Source: Clostridia bacterium
GTDB lineage: Bacteria > Bacillota > Clostridia > Oscillospirales > CAG-272
NCBI GenBank assembly: GCA_017467815.1
Contig: JAFUKI010000070.1
Span: 1 to 35,778, forward strand
Reading direction: 5' to 3'
DNA length: 35,778 nucleotides
This document shows, piece by piece, positions 23,850 to 32,972 of this stretch (position 1 is the stretch's first letter; every line of letters begins with the position of its first letter). The position numbers were made by a program, and so were the translations under genes. The notes below the pieces were generated by a model. That model did no database searches. It was given only the letters and a program-made list of their open reading frames with translations, and was not told where the DNA came from.

Positions 23850-25244
23850 ATGGAAGCATTACAAAATGTTTTGCTGCCGATTGTCAAAACAGTCAACACG
23901 TATCTTTCGGACTACATTCTGATTGTTTTGCTGGTGGGTGTAGGTCTTTTTTATTCTGTAAAGACCAGATTTGTTCAGGTACGCTGCTTTGGAGAAGGAT
24001 TCCGCAAGCTGTTCGGTAACTTCTCTCTGAAGGGCGGTAAGCAGAAGAGCGGTATGAGTTCCTTCCAGGCATTGACTACAGCGATTGCTGCGCAGGTTGG
24101 TACGGGGAACATCGTTGGTGCCTGCGGTGCCATTCTGATCGGTGGTCCCGGTGCGATTTTCTGGATGTGGGTGATCGCCTTCTTCGGTATGGCTACAATT
24201 TATTCCGAAGCAGTTCTGGCACAGAAGACCCGTAAGGTTATGGACGACGGTTCCGTAGCCGGCGGTCCCGTGTACTATATCACACACGCATTCCCCAACA
24301 AATTCGGTAAGTTCTTAGCCGGTTTCTTCTCCGTCGCACTGATTCTCGCTCTGGGCTTCATGGGTGCCATGGTACAGTCCAACTCCATCGGTGAATCCAT
24401 GAATACCGCTTTCGGTATCCCCACCTGGATCACCGGTATCATCGTTGCTTTGATCTGTGCATTTATCTTCATCGGCGGTGTGAACAGAATCGCATCCGTT
24501 TGTGAAAAGATCGTTCCCATTATGGCAAGCCTTTATATCCTCGGCGATCTGCTGGTTCTGGTTCTCCGTATCCAGTACATCCCCGAAACCTTTGCCATGA
24601 TCTTCAAGTATGCTTTCATGCCCCAGGCTCTGTTCGGCGGCAGCGTAGGTGTACTGCTGAAGAATGCAATCAGCCAGGGTGCAAAGCGCGGTCTGTTCTC
24701 CAATGAAGCAGGTATGGGTTCCACACCGCATGCTCATGCTCTTGCCAACGTAGAAAAGCCCCACGATCAGGGTGTTGTGGCAATGGCAGGTATGTTCATT
24801 GATACCTTCGTAGTTCTTACCATGACCGCTATGGTGGTTATCTCCACTCTGTATGCAGGCAACGGCATTCTCGCCGGCGGTACCATTCCGGAAGGCGTCA
24901 GCAAGACCAATCTGGCACAGATGGCATTCTCCCAGACCTTCGGCAGTGAACTGTTGGGTAACGGCTTCGTAGCAGTCTGCCTGCTGTTCTTCGCTTTCTC
25001 CACCATCATCGGCTGGAACCTGTTCGGCAGAATCAATGTAAACTATCTGTTCGGCAAGAAAGCCAACCTCATTTACTCCATCATCGCACTGGTATTCATC
25101 TTCCTCGGCTCTCTCCTGTCCAATGACCTGGTATGGGAACTGACCGATATGTTTAACCAGCTGATGGTAATCCCCAACGTAATCGCCCTCTTTGCGCTGT
25201 ATAAGATGGTGGATTACGTAAAAAATGAAAAAAGCAAGAAATAA
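23850..25244 (+). CDS. Alanine/glycine:cation symporter (AGCS family)
   Basis: A 464-residue inner-membrane transporter that takes up alanine or glycine with Na+ or H+. The AGCS signature is clear: SFQALTTAIAAQVGTGNIVG (residues 71-90), followed by GGPGAIFWMW, then GPVYYITHAF, and FSNEAGMGSTPHAHA near residue 280. There are about 10-11 hydrophobic segments, and the length is typical of the family. ATG 23850 follows AGGAGG; an upstream reading from 23781 overlaps the terminator and is rejected. Expression is under the glycine riboswitch upstream, so the substrate is probably glycine. It is monocistronic, with a terminator after the stop. Confidence 0.95.
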   Translation: MEALQNVLLPIVKTVNTYLSDYILIVLLVGVGLFYSVKTRFVQVRCFGEGFRKLFGNFSLKGGKQKSGMSSFQALTTAIAAQVGTGNIVGACGAILIGGPGAIFWMWVIAFFGMATIYSEAVLAQKTRKVMDDGSVAGGPVYYITHAFPNKFGKFLAGFFSVALILALGFMGAMVQSNSIGESMNTAFGIPTWITGIIVALICAFIFIGGVNRIASVCEKIVPIMASLYILGDLLVLVLRIQYIPETFAMIFKYAFMPQALFGGSVGVLLKNAISQGAKRGLFSNEAGMGSTPHAHALANVEKPHDQGVVAMAGMFIDTFVVLTMTAMVVISTLYAGNGILAGGTIPEGVSKTNLAQMAFSQTFGSELLGNGFVAVCLLFFAFSTIIGWNLFGRINVNYLFGKKANLIYSIIALVFIFLGSLLSNDLVWELTDMFNQLMVIPNVIALFALYKMVDYVKNEKSKK

Positions 25245-25261
25245 ATCAACCATGTAAACCA

Positions 25262-25300
25262 ATCCCCGATGGAACTGTTCTGTCGGGGATGTTTGTTTTT
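25262..25300 (+). terminator. Intrinsic terminator of the symporter gene
   Basis: ATCCCCGA (25262-25269) pairs with TCGGGGAT (25283-25290), followed by GTTTGTTTTT. Confidence 0.82.
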
Positions 25301-25344
25301 GCGGTGGATTCGCCCGGATTCCGGAACAATCAGAGCCAAATCTA

Positions 25345-25373
25345 TTGACAAAATTCGGAAGATATTGTATCAT
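25345..25373 (+). promoter_or_regulatory. Promoter of uxaC
   Basis: TTGACA (25345-25350), a 17-base spacer and TATCAT (25368-25373), about 70 bases upstream of the uxaC start codon. Confidence 0.82.
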
Positions 25374-25445
25374 ATATCTGTATATCTGCTTCTGAGAGAA
25401 AGCAAAAATATTATCAAATACTATAAAAAGGAAGGAAAAAACGAT

Positions 25446-26873
25446 ATGAGAACCTTTATGGATAAAAATTTTCTTCTGTCCACTGAAACTGCAAGAATTC
25501 TGTACCACAATTACGCGGAAAAACTGCCGATCATTGACTACCACTGCCATGTAAATCCCAAGGATATTGCGGAAGACAAGCAGTATTCCAATATCACCGA
25601 GCTGTGGCTGGGCGGTGACCATTACAAGTGGCGTGCTATCCGCAGTGCAGGTATTGACGAAAAATACATCACCGGTGACGCTTCCGATTACGAAAAGTTC
25701 AAGGCGTATGCACAGGTAATGCCCATGCTCATCGGCAACCCCCTGTACCACTGGACCCACCTGGAACTCCGCCGTTATTTTGACTGCGAACTGATCCTCG
25801 GTCCCGATACCGTGGACGAAATCTGGAACCTCACCTGCGAAAAGCTGGCAGATCCCGCATTTTCCGTACGGAATCTGATCAAGCGCTCCGGTGTGGACAT
25901 TCTCTGCACCACCGATGACCCCGCTGATTCTCTGGAATATCATAAGATGCTGGCAGAAGACGGTTCCTTTGAAACCGCAGTATATCCCGCATGGCGTCCC
26001 GATAAGTGCTTCAATATCAACAAGCCCGGTCTGCGCGCATACTATGACAAGCTGGGTGCAGCAGCCGGTGTGGAGATCAAGGATGTAGCCAGCCTGAAGG
26101 AAGCACTGAGCAAGAGAATTGCTGTATTTGCTTCTCTCGGATGCCGTACCGCTGACCACGGTCTGGATGAATTCCCCATGTTTGTTAAGCCCAATCCGTA
26201 CGCAGTGGAAAAGGCTATGGAAGTGGCACTTGCTTCCGACGGTGCAGACGTAACTCCCGAAATGCTGTGCGTATTCAAATCCGGTATGCTGCAGTTCCTG
26301 GCAGAAGAATACACCAAGTACGGCTGGGTAATGCAGATCCACATGGGTGTATACCGCAATGCCAACGCCAATATGTACAAGAAACTGGGTCCCGACAGCG
26401 GATTTGATACCATCGGCAACAACAATATCGCTGCCATTATCGAACTGCTGGATATGATGGAAGAAAACAACGCACTGCCCAGAACCATTCTGTACTCCAT
26501 CGATCCCACCCAGAATGCCGCAATCGGTACCATGCTCGGCTGTTTCCAGACATCCGGCGACGGTATGCCCAAGGTAATGCAGGGTTCCGCGTGGTGGTTC
26601 AATGATACCCTGGACGGAATGCGCGCACAGATGAAGCAGCTTGCCAACCTGTCCGTATTCGGCAAATTCCTCGGTATGCTGACCGACTCCAGAAGCTTCA
26701 CCTCCTATCCGAGACATGAATACTTCCGCCGCATCCTCTGCGATGTAATCGGAAGCTGGGTAGAAGAAGGTCTGTATCCCGACGATTGGGAAACCCTGGC
26801 GCAGATTACCGTGGATATCTGTTACAACAATACCAAGAATTTCTTCCATTTCGGTACCGGCAAAACCAAGTAA
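25446..26873 (+). CDS. uxaC: Glucuronate isomerase (uronate isomerase)
   Basis: Converts D-glucuronate to D-fructuronate (and D-galacturonate to D-tagaturonate), the first cytoplasmic step of uronate breakdown. At 475 residues it is the normal family length. It begins with the UxaC N-terminus (FLLSTETARILYHNYAEKLPI) and the metal-binding YHCHVNPKDI (H33, H35). GNPLYHWTHLELRRYF, CTTDDPADSL and WVMQIHMGVYRN follow, all characteristic of the family in the amidohydrolase superfamily. ATG 25446 has GGAAGG upstream. No other uronate-pathway gene (uxaB, uxuA, kdgK) is in the window. A MATE exporter follows after 29 bases and may be co-transcribed. Confidence 0.98.
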   Translation: MRTFMDKNFLLSTETARILYHNYAEKLPIIDYHCHVNPKDIAEDKQYSNITELWLGGDHYKWRAIRSAGIDEKYITGDASDYEKFKAYAQVMPMLIGNPLYHWTHLELRRYFDCELILGPDTVDEIWNLTCEKLADPAFSVRNLIKRSGVDILCTTDDPADSLEYHKMLAEDGSFETAVYPAWRPDKCFNINKPGLRAYYDKLGAAAGVEIKDVASLKEALSKRIAVFASLGCRTADHGLDEFPMFVKPNPYAVEKAMEVALASDGADVTPEMLCVFKSGMLQFLAEEYTKYGWVMQIHMGVYRNANANMYKKLGPDSGFDTIGNNNIAAIIELLDMMEENNALPRTILYSIDPTQNAAIGTMLGCFQTSGDGMPKVMQGSAWWFNDTLDGMRAQMKQLANLSVFGKFLGMLTDSRSFTSYPRHEYFRRILCDVIGSWVEEGLYPDDWETLAQITVDICYNNTKNFFHFGTGKTK

Positions 26874-26902
26874 TACCGGATTAAGACACTTATAGATCTG
26901 AA

Positions 26903-28303
26903 ATGACCTTGATTAAAAAATATATCGGCGATAAAGCTTTTTATAAAACGCTGCTGGCACTGGCATTGCCGCTGATCATCCAGCAGGGAATTTCGAACTT
27001 TGTCAGCCTGTTGGATAATCTGATGGTCGGCGGATTGGGCACGGAGCAGATGAGCAGTGTGTCCATCATCAACCAGCTGATCTTCGTGTTCAACCTGACC
27101 CTGTTCGGCGGATTCTCCGGTGCATCCATTTTCGGCGCACAGTTCTTCGGTACCGGGGATTTCAAAGGAATGCGGGATACCTTCCGTTTCCGTTTGATTT
27201 TCGGTGCGGTTGTGTGTGTCATTGCCTTTGTGGTTTTCGGCACGCTGGGGGATACTCTGGCACTGCTGTTTCTGGAAAACGATGTAAACGATCCGGCAGT
27301 TGTAGCACAGACGCTGGAGTATGCCATGTCCTATCTGCATATCATGCTGGTGGGACTTGTGCCGTTCATGATCGTTCAGCTGTATTCCGGACTGCTTAGG
27401 GAAATGGGGGAAACCTTCCTGCCCATGGCGGCGTCCGTTGCGGCTATCTTTACCAATCTGGTGCTGAACTGGCTGCTGATTTACGGTGTGTTTATTTTCC
27501 CGCAGATGGGTGTTGCGGGGGCTGCTCTGGCTACGGTGATCTCCCGTTTTGTGGAGATGATCATTGTGGTTGTCTATACCCACACAAGAAAACAGCGGTT
27601 CCGTTTTATTGAAGGGGCATACAAAAGTCTCAGAGTACCGGCGGCACTGGTGAAAAAGATCGCCGTTACAGGGACACCCCTTATGGTAAACGAGGTGCTG
27701 TGGTCCTTGGGTATGACGACGATCAACGGAAACTACTCCATCAGAGGAATTGATGTGGTGGCGGCAACAAATATTTCCGGCACGGCATGGAATCTTTTCT
27801 GCGTGATCGTATTTGCCATGGGTTCTGTTGTGGGCATTATGGTCGGACAGAAACTGGGGGCAGGGGAGATCGACAATGCCAAGGATGTGGCACGCAAGCT
27901 GATGTTTGTTACGGTTGTCATGCATATTTTCCTGGGCATCGTGGTGTTTGCCGTAGCGGGACTGATTCCGCTTCTGTACAATACGGAAGAGATCGTCCGT
28001 CAGACAGCGGCTTCCATGATGCGGGTACAGGGGTTCATACTTCCCATTTTCTCCTATGTGCATATCGCCTATTTCACCCTGCGGTCCGGCGGAAAGACCA
28101 TTATTACATTCCTGTTTGACAGCGTGTATATGTGGACACTTACGGTTCCCTTATCCTATTGTCTGTGCCATCTGACCGCGCTGCCCATTGTCACTGTATA
28201 TTTACTGGTACAGCTGGCAGATGTGGCAAAGATTGTGATCGCCGTACCGTTGCTGAGATCCGGGGTATGGGCAAACAATCTGCTGACGGCAAAGGAAGAA
28301 TGA
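26903..28303 (+). CDS. MATE family efflux transporter
   Basis: A 466-residue inner-membrane exporter with about 12 hydrophobic segments, driven by Na+ or H+ exchange; family substrates include drugs and metabolites. The typical N-terminus is LALALPLIIQQGISNFVSLLDNLMVGGLG, followed by FGGFSGASIFGAQFFGTGD. The second half begins near 240 with VTGTPLMVNEVLWSLGMTTINGNYS, the expected internal repeat. The start is 29 bases after uxaC, but no good ribosome binding site precedes it (GATCTGAA), so translation may depend on coupling to uxaC or be weak. A strong terminator follows. The substrate is unknown. Confidence 0.93.
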   Translation: MTLIKKYIGDKAFYKTLLALALPLIIQQGISNFVSLLDNLMVGGLGTEQMSSVSIINQLIFVFNLTLFGGFSGASIFGAQFFGTGDFKGMRDTFRFRLIFGAVVCVIAFVVFGTLGDTLALLFLENDVNDPAVVAQTLEYAMSYLHIMLVGLVPFMIVQLYSGLLREMGETFLPMAASVAAIFTNLVLNWLLIYGVFIFPQMGVAGAALATVISRFVEMIIVVVYTHTRKQRFRFIEGAYKSLRVPAALVKKIAVTGTPLMVNEVLWSLGMTTINGNYSIRGIDVVAATNISGTAWNLFCVIVFAMGSVVGIMVGQKLGAGEIDNAKDVARKLMFVTVVMHIFLGIVVFAVAGLIPLLYNTEEIVRQTAASMMRVQGFILPIFSYVHIAYFTLRSGGKTIITFLFDSVYMWTLTVPLSYCLCHLTALPIVTVYLLVQLADVAKIVIAVPLLRSGVWANNLLTAKEE

Positions 28304-28366
28304 AAAATTGCGTTTGTTACTCTGCCGCTGTTACGGCAAAATAGACTGATTACAGTAATAGTTAAG

Positions 28367-28405
28367 AAAAGCCGGGGATATCATCGTTTGATATTCCCGG
28401 CTTTT
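28367..28405 (+). terminator. Intrinsic terminator of the uxaC-MATE unit
   Basis: AAAAGCCGGGGATA (28367-28380) pairs with TATTCCCGGCTTTT (28392-28405) with one G-T pair, a strong stem with a T-rich end. Confidence 0.92.
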
Positions 28406-28444
28406 GTGCATATTGCAAAAAAGAAAACTTGTTGAATTTGCTAA

Positions 28445-28473
28445 TTGTAATATTTTTTACCATTTGTTATACT
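28445..28473 (+). promoter_or_regulatory. Promoter of the decayed lipoprotein gene
   Basis: TTGTAA (28445-28450), a 17-base spacer and TATACT (28468-28473). A GGAGGG ribosome binding site lies at 28510-28514. The promoter is intact although the gene is broken. Confidence 0.7.
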
Positions 28474-28522
28474 TATAGCAAATCAAATCCCATTTTTCAA
28501 CTTGACTGCGGAGGGTATTTCT

Positions 28523-29994
28523 ATGAAAAAACTGCTTCTTCTGCTGCTGACCGGTGCTCTGCTTCTTTCCGGATGCGGAGAAACGCCCATCACCGAAACC
28601 GATACGGCAGAAACATAAACGATTCCGGAAACAACCGAAACCGAAATCACAGCCGACGAACCGGTACTGACGCCGGCAAAGCATGAAATTACGGTTGAGG
28701 ATGCGTCGGGCATCTTAGCCGCCAATGAGATGAGTCTGGTCAACGCCAAAGTATATCCGTATCTTGCTTATCATTACGGCCAGCAAATGCGTGTGGTACG
28801 TACGGAAAGGGGTACCTATGCGGCATTTCTGAGACACTTCAATCTCAACGTCAACTCTAACAACGAATTTTATGTAACAAAAACCGACAAGGATAACAAT
28901 ACCACCGTTCTGTATTACGGTCAATATCCTTCCAGCGGCGGTACTGTTCAACTCAACATTGGATAGGACATAAACGGAAATGTTGTAGTAATAACCGGTG
29001 ACGACGCTGCTTTGTGTGCTTACATATTTGATGCTGAAAAAGATGAAGTATCTGTATTTGAACCGGGTGACTATGTATTTTCATCCGATTCTGAGAATGA
29101 GTCCTACCAATATGGTCCCGGTTATTCCCAAACCATGTTTGACTTTGCCAACCGAAAGGTATACCAGTTTTACACCGCCAATTACGATTCCGGTATCTAT
29201 ATTCTGCAATGGTTCACTTTTGATCTGGAAACCAATACGTGGACTACCTCCAGTCTTTTCCAGCGTTTTGATATTCGCGGACGAGTCAATTATCTCTACC
29301 CCTTCCCGGACGGAAACGGCGGTGCTTATATAGTCGGTCAGAATGGTGTACCGGCAGATGAAATAGCCAATGCTGTCGGTTATACAGGAGAAATCTCCAC
29401 GTCCTATGTCCATGAAACCATGTATATTTTCCATATTCCCGATCTGACAAAAATGAAGAACAATACATTCACAGAGATTGCCTCCCCTATGTAGAACAGG
29501 GAGATGAAGGCATCTGGTCCGTTGTAAATGTGGAATCTGCTGGGGATGTATATCTCGATTACGAAGGTCAGCTGCATATTTTCGACACATATTACCTGTT
29601 CGACTTCGACGATACCGACAGACGCGGAAATCCCGAACTGATTGATAATACTTTCAAGAGATACCACGCAATCTATAAAGACGGTGAAGTAATCTCCACG
29701 GAAGAACTGGGCATTGAACTTTCCCGTACTGCCGCAGTAAGAATGGCAGAAACCACCGACGGCACGGATTATCTGCTTGTATGTAATCTCGGCGAAGCAG
29801 GTACGAAGATCGACGTATACTTTGAAACCGAAAACGGCTGGGCTTTGACACAGACCAAGGCACTCGGCGAATTTACCGCAGGATCCTTCAGTATCAGTTC
29901 CCCCAGAGGCGGATCTGTACAGGATAATGTGATCGACAGTATTGTTTATGCAGACGATGCGGAAATATACTACACCAGCGTAACCTTTGAATAA
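28523..29994 (+). pseudogene. Lipoprotein gene broken by two stops and a frameshift
   Basis: The reading starts at ATG 28523 with a lipoprotein signal (MKKLLLLLLTGALLLSGCGE, lipobox LSGC). It is cut by TAA at 28616-28618, continues in the same frame through VYPYLAYHYG and other protein-like sequence, and is cut by TAG at 28964-28966. It continues again in the same frame to a TAG at 29492-29494. Just before that, a run of four C at 29484-29487 is one base short: adding one C puts CCC-TAT-GTA in register with the final frame (YVEQGDEGIWSVVN, then YLDYEGQLHIFD). The last frame ends at 29994. The restored protein would be about 490 residues, a surface lipoprotein with beta-propeller-like repeats. 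I do not recognise the family. Confidence 0.85.
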
Positions 29995-30000
29995 GCAAAA

Positions 30001-30039
30001 CAAGGAACCGACAGTTGTTTTAACTGGATCGGTTCCTTG
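30001..30039. terminator. Bidirectional terminator between the pseudogene and the beta-helix gene
   Basis: CAAGGAACCGA (30001-30011) pairs with TCGGTTCCTTG (30029-30039), extended inside by CAGTT/AACTG with a GA bulge. A-rich sequence precedes it and T-rich sequence follows, suiting both convergent genes. Confidence 0.85.
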
Positions 30040-30070
30040 CTTCTTTATGGATTATTATGCGAATAAAAGT

Positions 30071-31972
30071 TTATCTTGCGGGTTTCTTACCAACACTGGG
30101 GCAGCAGCCGGAGAATTCCATAATGCGAACTGCTTCCGGATTCTTGCGGAGAACACGCATGGAAGGAACGATGTGCGTATCCTTTTCGCGCAGGAAACGG
30201 TTTTCGTCCAGCAGGGACCACATTTCCTTGGTTTCTGCATTCACGCCGCCGAATACTTCCGCATGATCCTTACAGCCGACAATATAGTTGTTGTCGCAGA
30301 GAATATGCCATGTGTCCTGACCGTCGTAAATAACCTGCAGATAGAGCCGTCTGCTGTTTGTACGGGCAGGGTTGTGGATAATGATATTGTTTGCGGTGTA
30401 CCAGTTGGAGGAAGCACCGTCGTGATAGATGGAGCTGAAGAAGCCGTCTTCAGGGCAGGTCAGCTCATCTTCAATGATGTAGTTGTCGTGACAGGTATTC
30501 ATGAATGCGGCGTGGGTGTTCACAACATTGCCGCCCAGGGTGTAGATACCGCCGCCGTCACGCATATTTGTCATGAAGGACTTGATGTAGTTGTAAGCGA
30601 TCTCCACATTTTCCAGATTCACATTTTCCCCGTAATTCCAGGGTACCATACCCCAGTCCCAGCCAACGGAAATGGCGGTGTAGGAAGAATGCAGAATGGT
30701 GTTGTGCTTGATCTGGATGTTCCGTCCTTTGGTGATGATAAGAGCACAGCAGTTTTCATAGGTGAAACCGGTGTTGTCCACGAAATTGTTCTCGATAAAG
30801 AGATTTTCGATCTTGTCGGTTTCCCAGTGGGATACATCACTTCTGAAGGGACGGCCGATACGCAGAGCCGTTGCGCCGATGTTGGTAAAGCGGCAGCCGG
30901 TGATATAAGTGTTCTTCAGAATACCCACCATGGAAAGACCATCACAGGGCAGATCGGTGAAAACACACTTTTCCATACGCAAACCGTTTGCATTGATAAT
31001 CTTGACAGCACCTGCATGGGGGAAGATGTTTTCCGGATACTTTTCTTCCCACATACCTGCCTGACCTGCGGAATAATAACCGATTTCCGTCAGGATGGCG
31101 TCCTCAATACCGGTGAAGGTCACGCTCTCAAAGCTGAGCATATCGAAATTTTTCAGCGTGAACAGATTGGTCAGGGCACCGTAACCGAAGCTGCAGTCTT
31201 CAGCATTTCCGGCAGGATAGTAGTACAGCTTGCCTGTGATACGGGAATAGGCATACTGACCGGGTTTTGTGAGAACGGCGGGGGAGTTGGCAATGAAGAA
31301 TACACGCTTGTTCATGGACAGGTTGTTGCCGCTGACTACTTCACTGGCGGGCGTGTACAGCGCAACATAGACATTGCCTGTATCATCGGTAAAAGAGTCG
31401 TCCAGATCAACTCTGGAGATATGGTACAGCTTGAATTCCCATTCCACACGGATATGGAATTCTGCGCCTTCGCAGTTTTCGTAACCAGCTTCGTCAATGG
31501 CAGCCTTGGGTACATAGATCTTGTGGGTTTCAGAGAAAAGCTTCTGACCGATGGAATATTTCTTCTCACCGTCCACCATGATCGGCGGACAGGTACGATG
31601 TTCAGTGGTACGGGAAATATCCGCCAGCTTGCCGTTTACGTAGAAAGAACGCAGATTGGGATAATTGCCGTCCGCATCCTTGTCCAACTGACAGACAATA
31701 TAGGGCGTTCCGGCAACCGGTATAAATTTTTCGGTGGGGATGGACTGCAGGGAGGTGAAAACAGTCTTGATTCTTTCGCCGCCGATCATACGGATGCGTT
31801 TTTTGCCGGACCACGCCGCTGCATCCAGTACAAGGGTTTTTTCCATGCTGTACTGACCGCCGCCAAGTACAAGGGTAACTTCACGGTCACCGCTTTTTTC
31901 CAGAAAAGACTCCGCACGTCCGATGGATTTCCAGAACGTGGAAGGTGTTGCAGACAAATTCAGACATTTCAT
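30071..31972 (-). CDS. Right-handed parallel beta-helix protein, putative polysaccharide-active enzyme
   Basis: 633 residues. Coils of a right-handed beta-helix start near residue 280 (FTGIEDAIL, LRMEKCVFTDLPCDGLSMVG, TYITGCRFTNIGATALRIG, NLFIENNFVDNTG, IQIKHNTILHSSYTAISVG, VEIAYNYIKS). The N-terminal 270 residues include a beta-rich insert (RMIGGERIKTVF, then YPAGNAEDC), as in glycoside hydrolase families built on beta-helices. No signal peptide or lipobox is visible, so it probably acts on imported oligosaccharides or is exported by an unknown route. ATG 31972 has GGAAAGGA about 10 bases upstream. It is monocistronic. Catalytic residues cannot be named without alignment; a lyase or hydrolase role is an inference. 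Confidence 0.85.
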   Translation of the reverse strand: MKCLNLSATPSTFWKSIGRAESFLEKSGDREVTLVLGGGQYSMEKTLVLDAAAWSGKKRIRMIGGERIKTVFTSLQSIPTEKFIPVAGTPYIVCQLDKDADGNYPNLRSFYVNGKLADISRTTEHRTCPPIMVDGEKKYSIGQKLFSETHKIYVPKAAIDEAGYENCEGAEFHIRVEWEFKLYHISRVDLDDSFTDDTGNVYVALYTPASEVVSGNNLSMNKRVFFIANSPAVLTKPGQYAYSRITGKLYYYPAGNAEDCSFGYGALTNLFTLKNFDMLSFESVTFTGIEDAILTEIGYYSAGQAGMWEEKYPENIFPHAGAVKIINANGLRMEKCVFTDLPCDGLSMVGILKNTYITGCRFTNIGATALRIGRPFRSDVSHWETDKIENLFIENNFVDNTGFTYENCCALIITKGRNIQIKHNTILHSSYTAISVGWDWGMVPWNYGENVNLENVEIAYNYIKSFMTNMRDGGGIYTLGGNVVNTHAAFMNTCHDNYIIEDELTCPEDGFFSSIYHDGASSNWYTANNIIIHNPARTNSRRLYLQVIYDGQDTWHILCDNNYIVGCKDHAEVFGGVNAETKEMWSLLDENRFLREKDTHIVPSMRVLRKNPEAVRIMEFSGCCPSVGKKPAR

Positions 31973-32027
31973 AGGATAGTTTCCTTTCCAAATGGTATTT
32001 TGAAAACCAGGGGTAACTTTTACACTA

Positions 32028-32056
32028 TTTTACCATTAAAGATGCAGGAATGCAAC
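32028..32056 (-). promoter_or_regulatory. Promoter of the beta-helix gene
   Basis: On the minus strand, TTGCAT (32056-32051), a 17-base spacer and TAAAAT (32033-32028), about 55 bases upstream of the start codon. Confidence 0.72.
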
Positions 32057-32228
32057 CCATTTTGACAAATGTATTGAAAATTTCAAGCGGATACCGGCAG
32101 GGTCCTGCCATACACGGATGTAGAAAAAGTGACGTCAATAAGAATTTTACAGAATATTCTCCGGAATCCCTTTTATTTTCCGGTGGTTTGTGATATACTG
32201 ATAAAAACGACAGAACAGGAGAACGGCT

Positions 32229-32786
32229 ATGACTTGGGATGAACTGGAATCGGCTTGCGGACAGTGTGAACGATGCAGCCTGTGCCGGACCAAAACCAAT
32301 ACGGTATTCGGTACGGGAAACCGGCAGGCAAAGCTGATGTTTGTGGGAGAAGCACCCGGCGAACAGGAGGATCTTTCCGGCATTCCTTTTGTGGGTGCCG
32401 CCGGAAAGCTGCTGGATCAGTACCTTACCGCGGTGGGCATCGAAAGGGAACAGGTGTATATTGCCAATATCCTGAAGTGCCGTCCGCCCCGTAACAGGGA
32501 TCCCCTCCCCGAAGAACAGGATGCCTGCATGGCTTATCTCAGAGAACAGGTGAAGCTGATAAAGCCCCAGATGATCGTCTGTCTGGGCAGAATATCCGCC
32601 ATGCGCCTCATCCGCCCGGATTTCAAGATCACAAAAGAACACGGTATTCTGGTGCGGAAAGGGAATTATGTGATGACCGCCGTATACCATCCCTCCGCGC
32701 TTCTTAGGGATATGTCCAAGCGGGAAGATATGTACAAAGACATGAAACGGATACGGATGTACTGCGACGAATACATGGCAGAATAA
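32229..32786 (+). CDS. Uracil-DNA glycosylase, family 4 (iron-sulfur)
   Basis: Removes uracil from DNA as the first step of base-excision repair. The 185 residues suit family 4. It opens with a cysteine-rich segment (C10, C13, C16, C19; CGQCERCSLCRTKTNTVFG), then the active-site motif GEAPGEQED, then FVGAAGKLLD. It has NILKCRPPRNRDPLPEEQDAC with C84 and C100 (15 residues apart), which complete the [4Fe-4S] ligands. The C-terminal YHPSALLRD motif is intact. The start has AGGAG upstream and a TATACT at 32194-32199, with only a weak -35. Confidence 0.96.
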   Translation: MTWDELESACGQCERCSLCRTKTNTVFGTGNRQAKLMFVGEAPGEQEDLSGIPFVGAAGKLLDQYLTAVGIEREQVYIANILKCRPPRNRDPLPEEQDACMAYLREQVKLIKPQMIVCLGRISAMRLIRPDFKITKEHGILVRKGNYVMTAVYHPSALLRDMSKREDMYKDMKRIRMYCDEYMAE

Positions 32787-32879
32787 GCATTTGCACAGGT
32801 GGAAAATCCATGTGGAATTCCATGGAAAAATAATGAAAAATTTATTTTTTTGCAAGTGTAAAAAATGGTTCTGAAACCC

Positions 32880-32908
32880 TTGACAATCGCCTAAAGCAAT
32901 GCTATACT
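32880..32908 (+). promoter_or_regulatory. Promoter of nrdR
   Basis: TTGACA (32880-32885), a 17-base spacer and TATACT (32903-32908), near consensus, about 65 bases before the NrdR start. The 94-base gap after the glycosylase gene otherwise has only a small TCCATG/CATGGA inverted repeat around 32808-32825. Confidence 0.85.
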
Positions 32909-32972
32909 TATATATAGAATTATATTTGTAAAATAATGTATGTTCTATTCATCTGGAAGGAGTATACACCCC

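Noticed and set aside
24315..26849. 844-codon minus-strand ORF opposite the symporter and uxaC
   Set aside because: Antisense shadow of two clearly recognised genes; long shadow frames arise from their codon bias.
28304..28340. TGCCG/CGGCA hairpin after the MATE gene
   Set aside because: No T run; the much stronger terminator at 28367-28405 explains the end of the unit.
29987..32065. 692-codon plus-strand ORF opposite the beta-helix gene
   Set aside because: The minus-strand reading has clear beta-helix repeats, a promoter and a ribosome binding site; the plus reading has none.
32097..32110. GGCAGG/CCTGCC inverted repeat upstream of the glycosylase gene
   Set aside because: Only 6 bp, no T run and no nearby regulator; probably chance.
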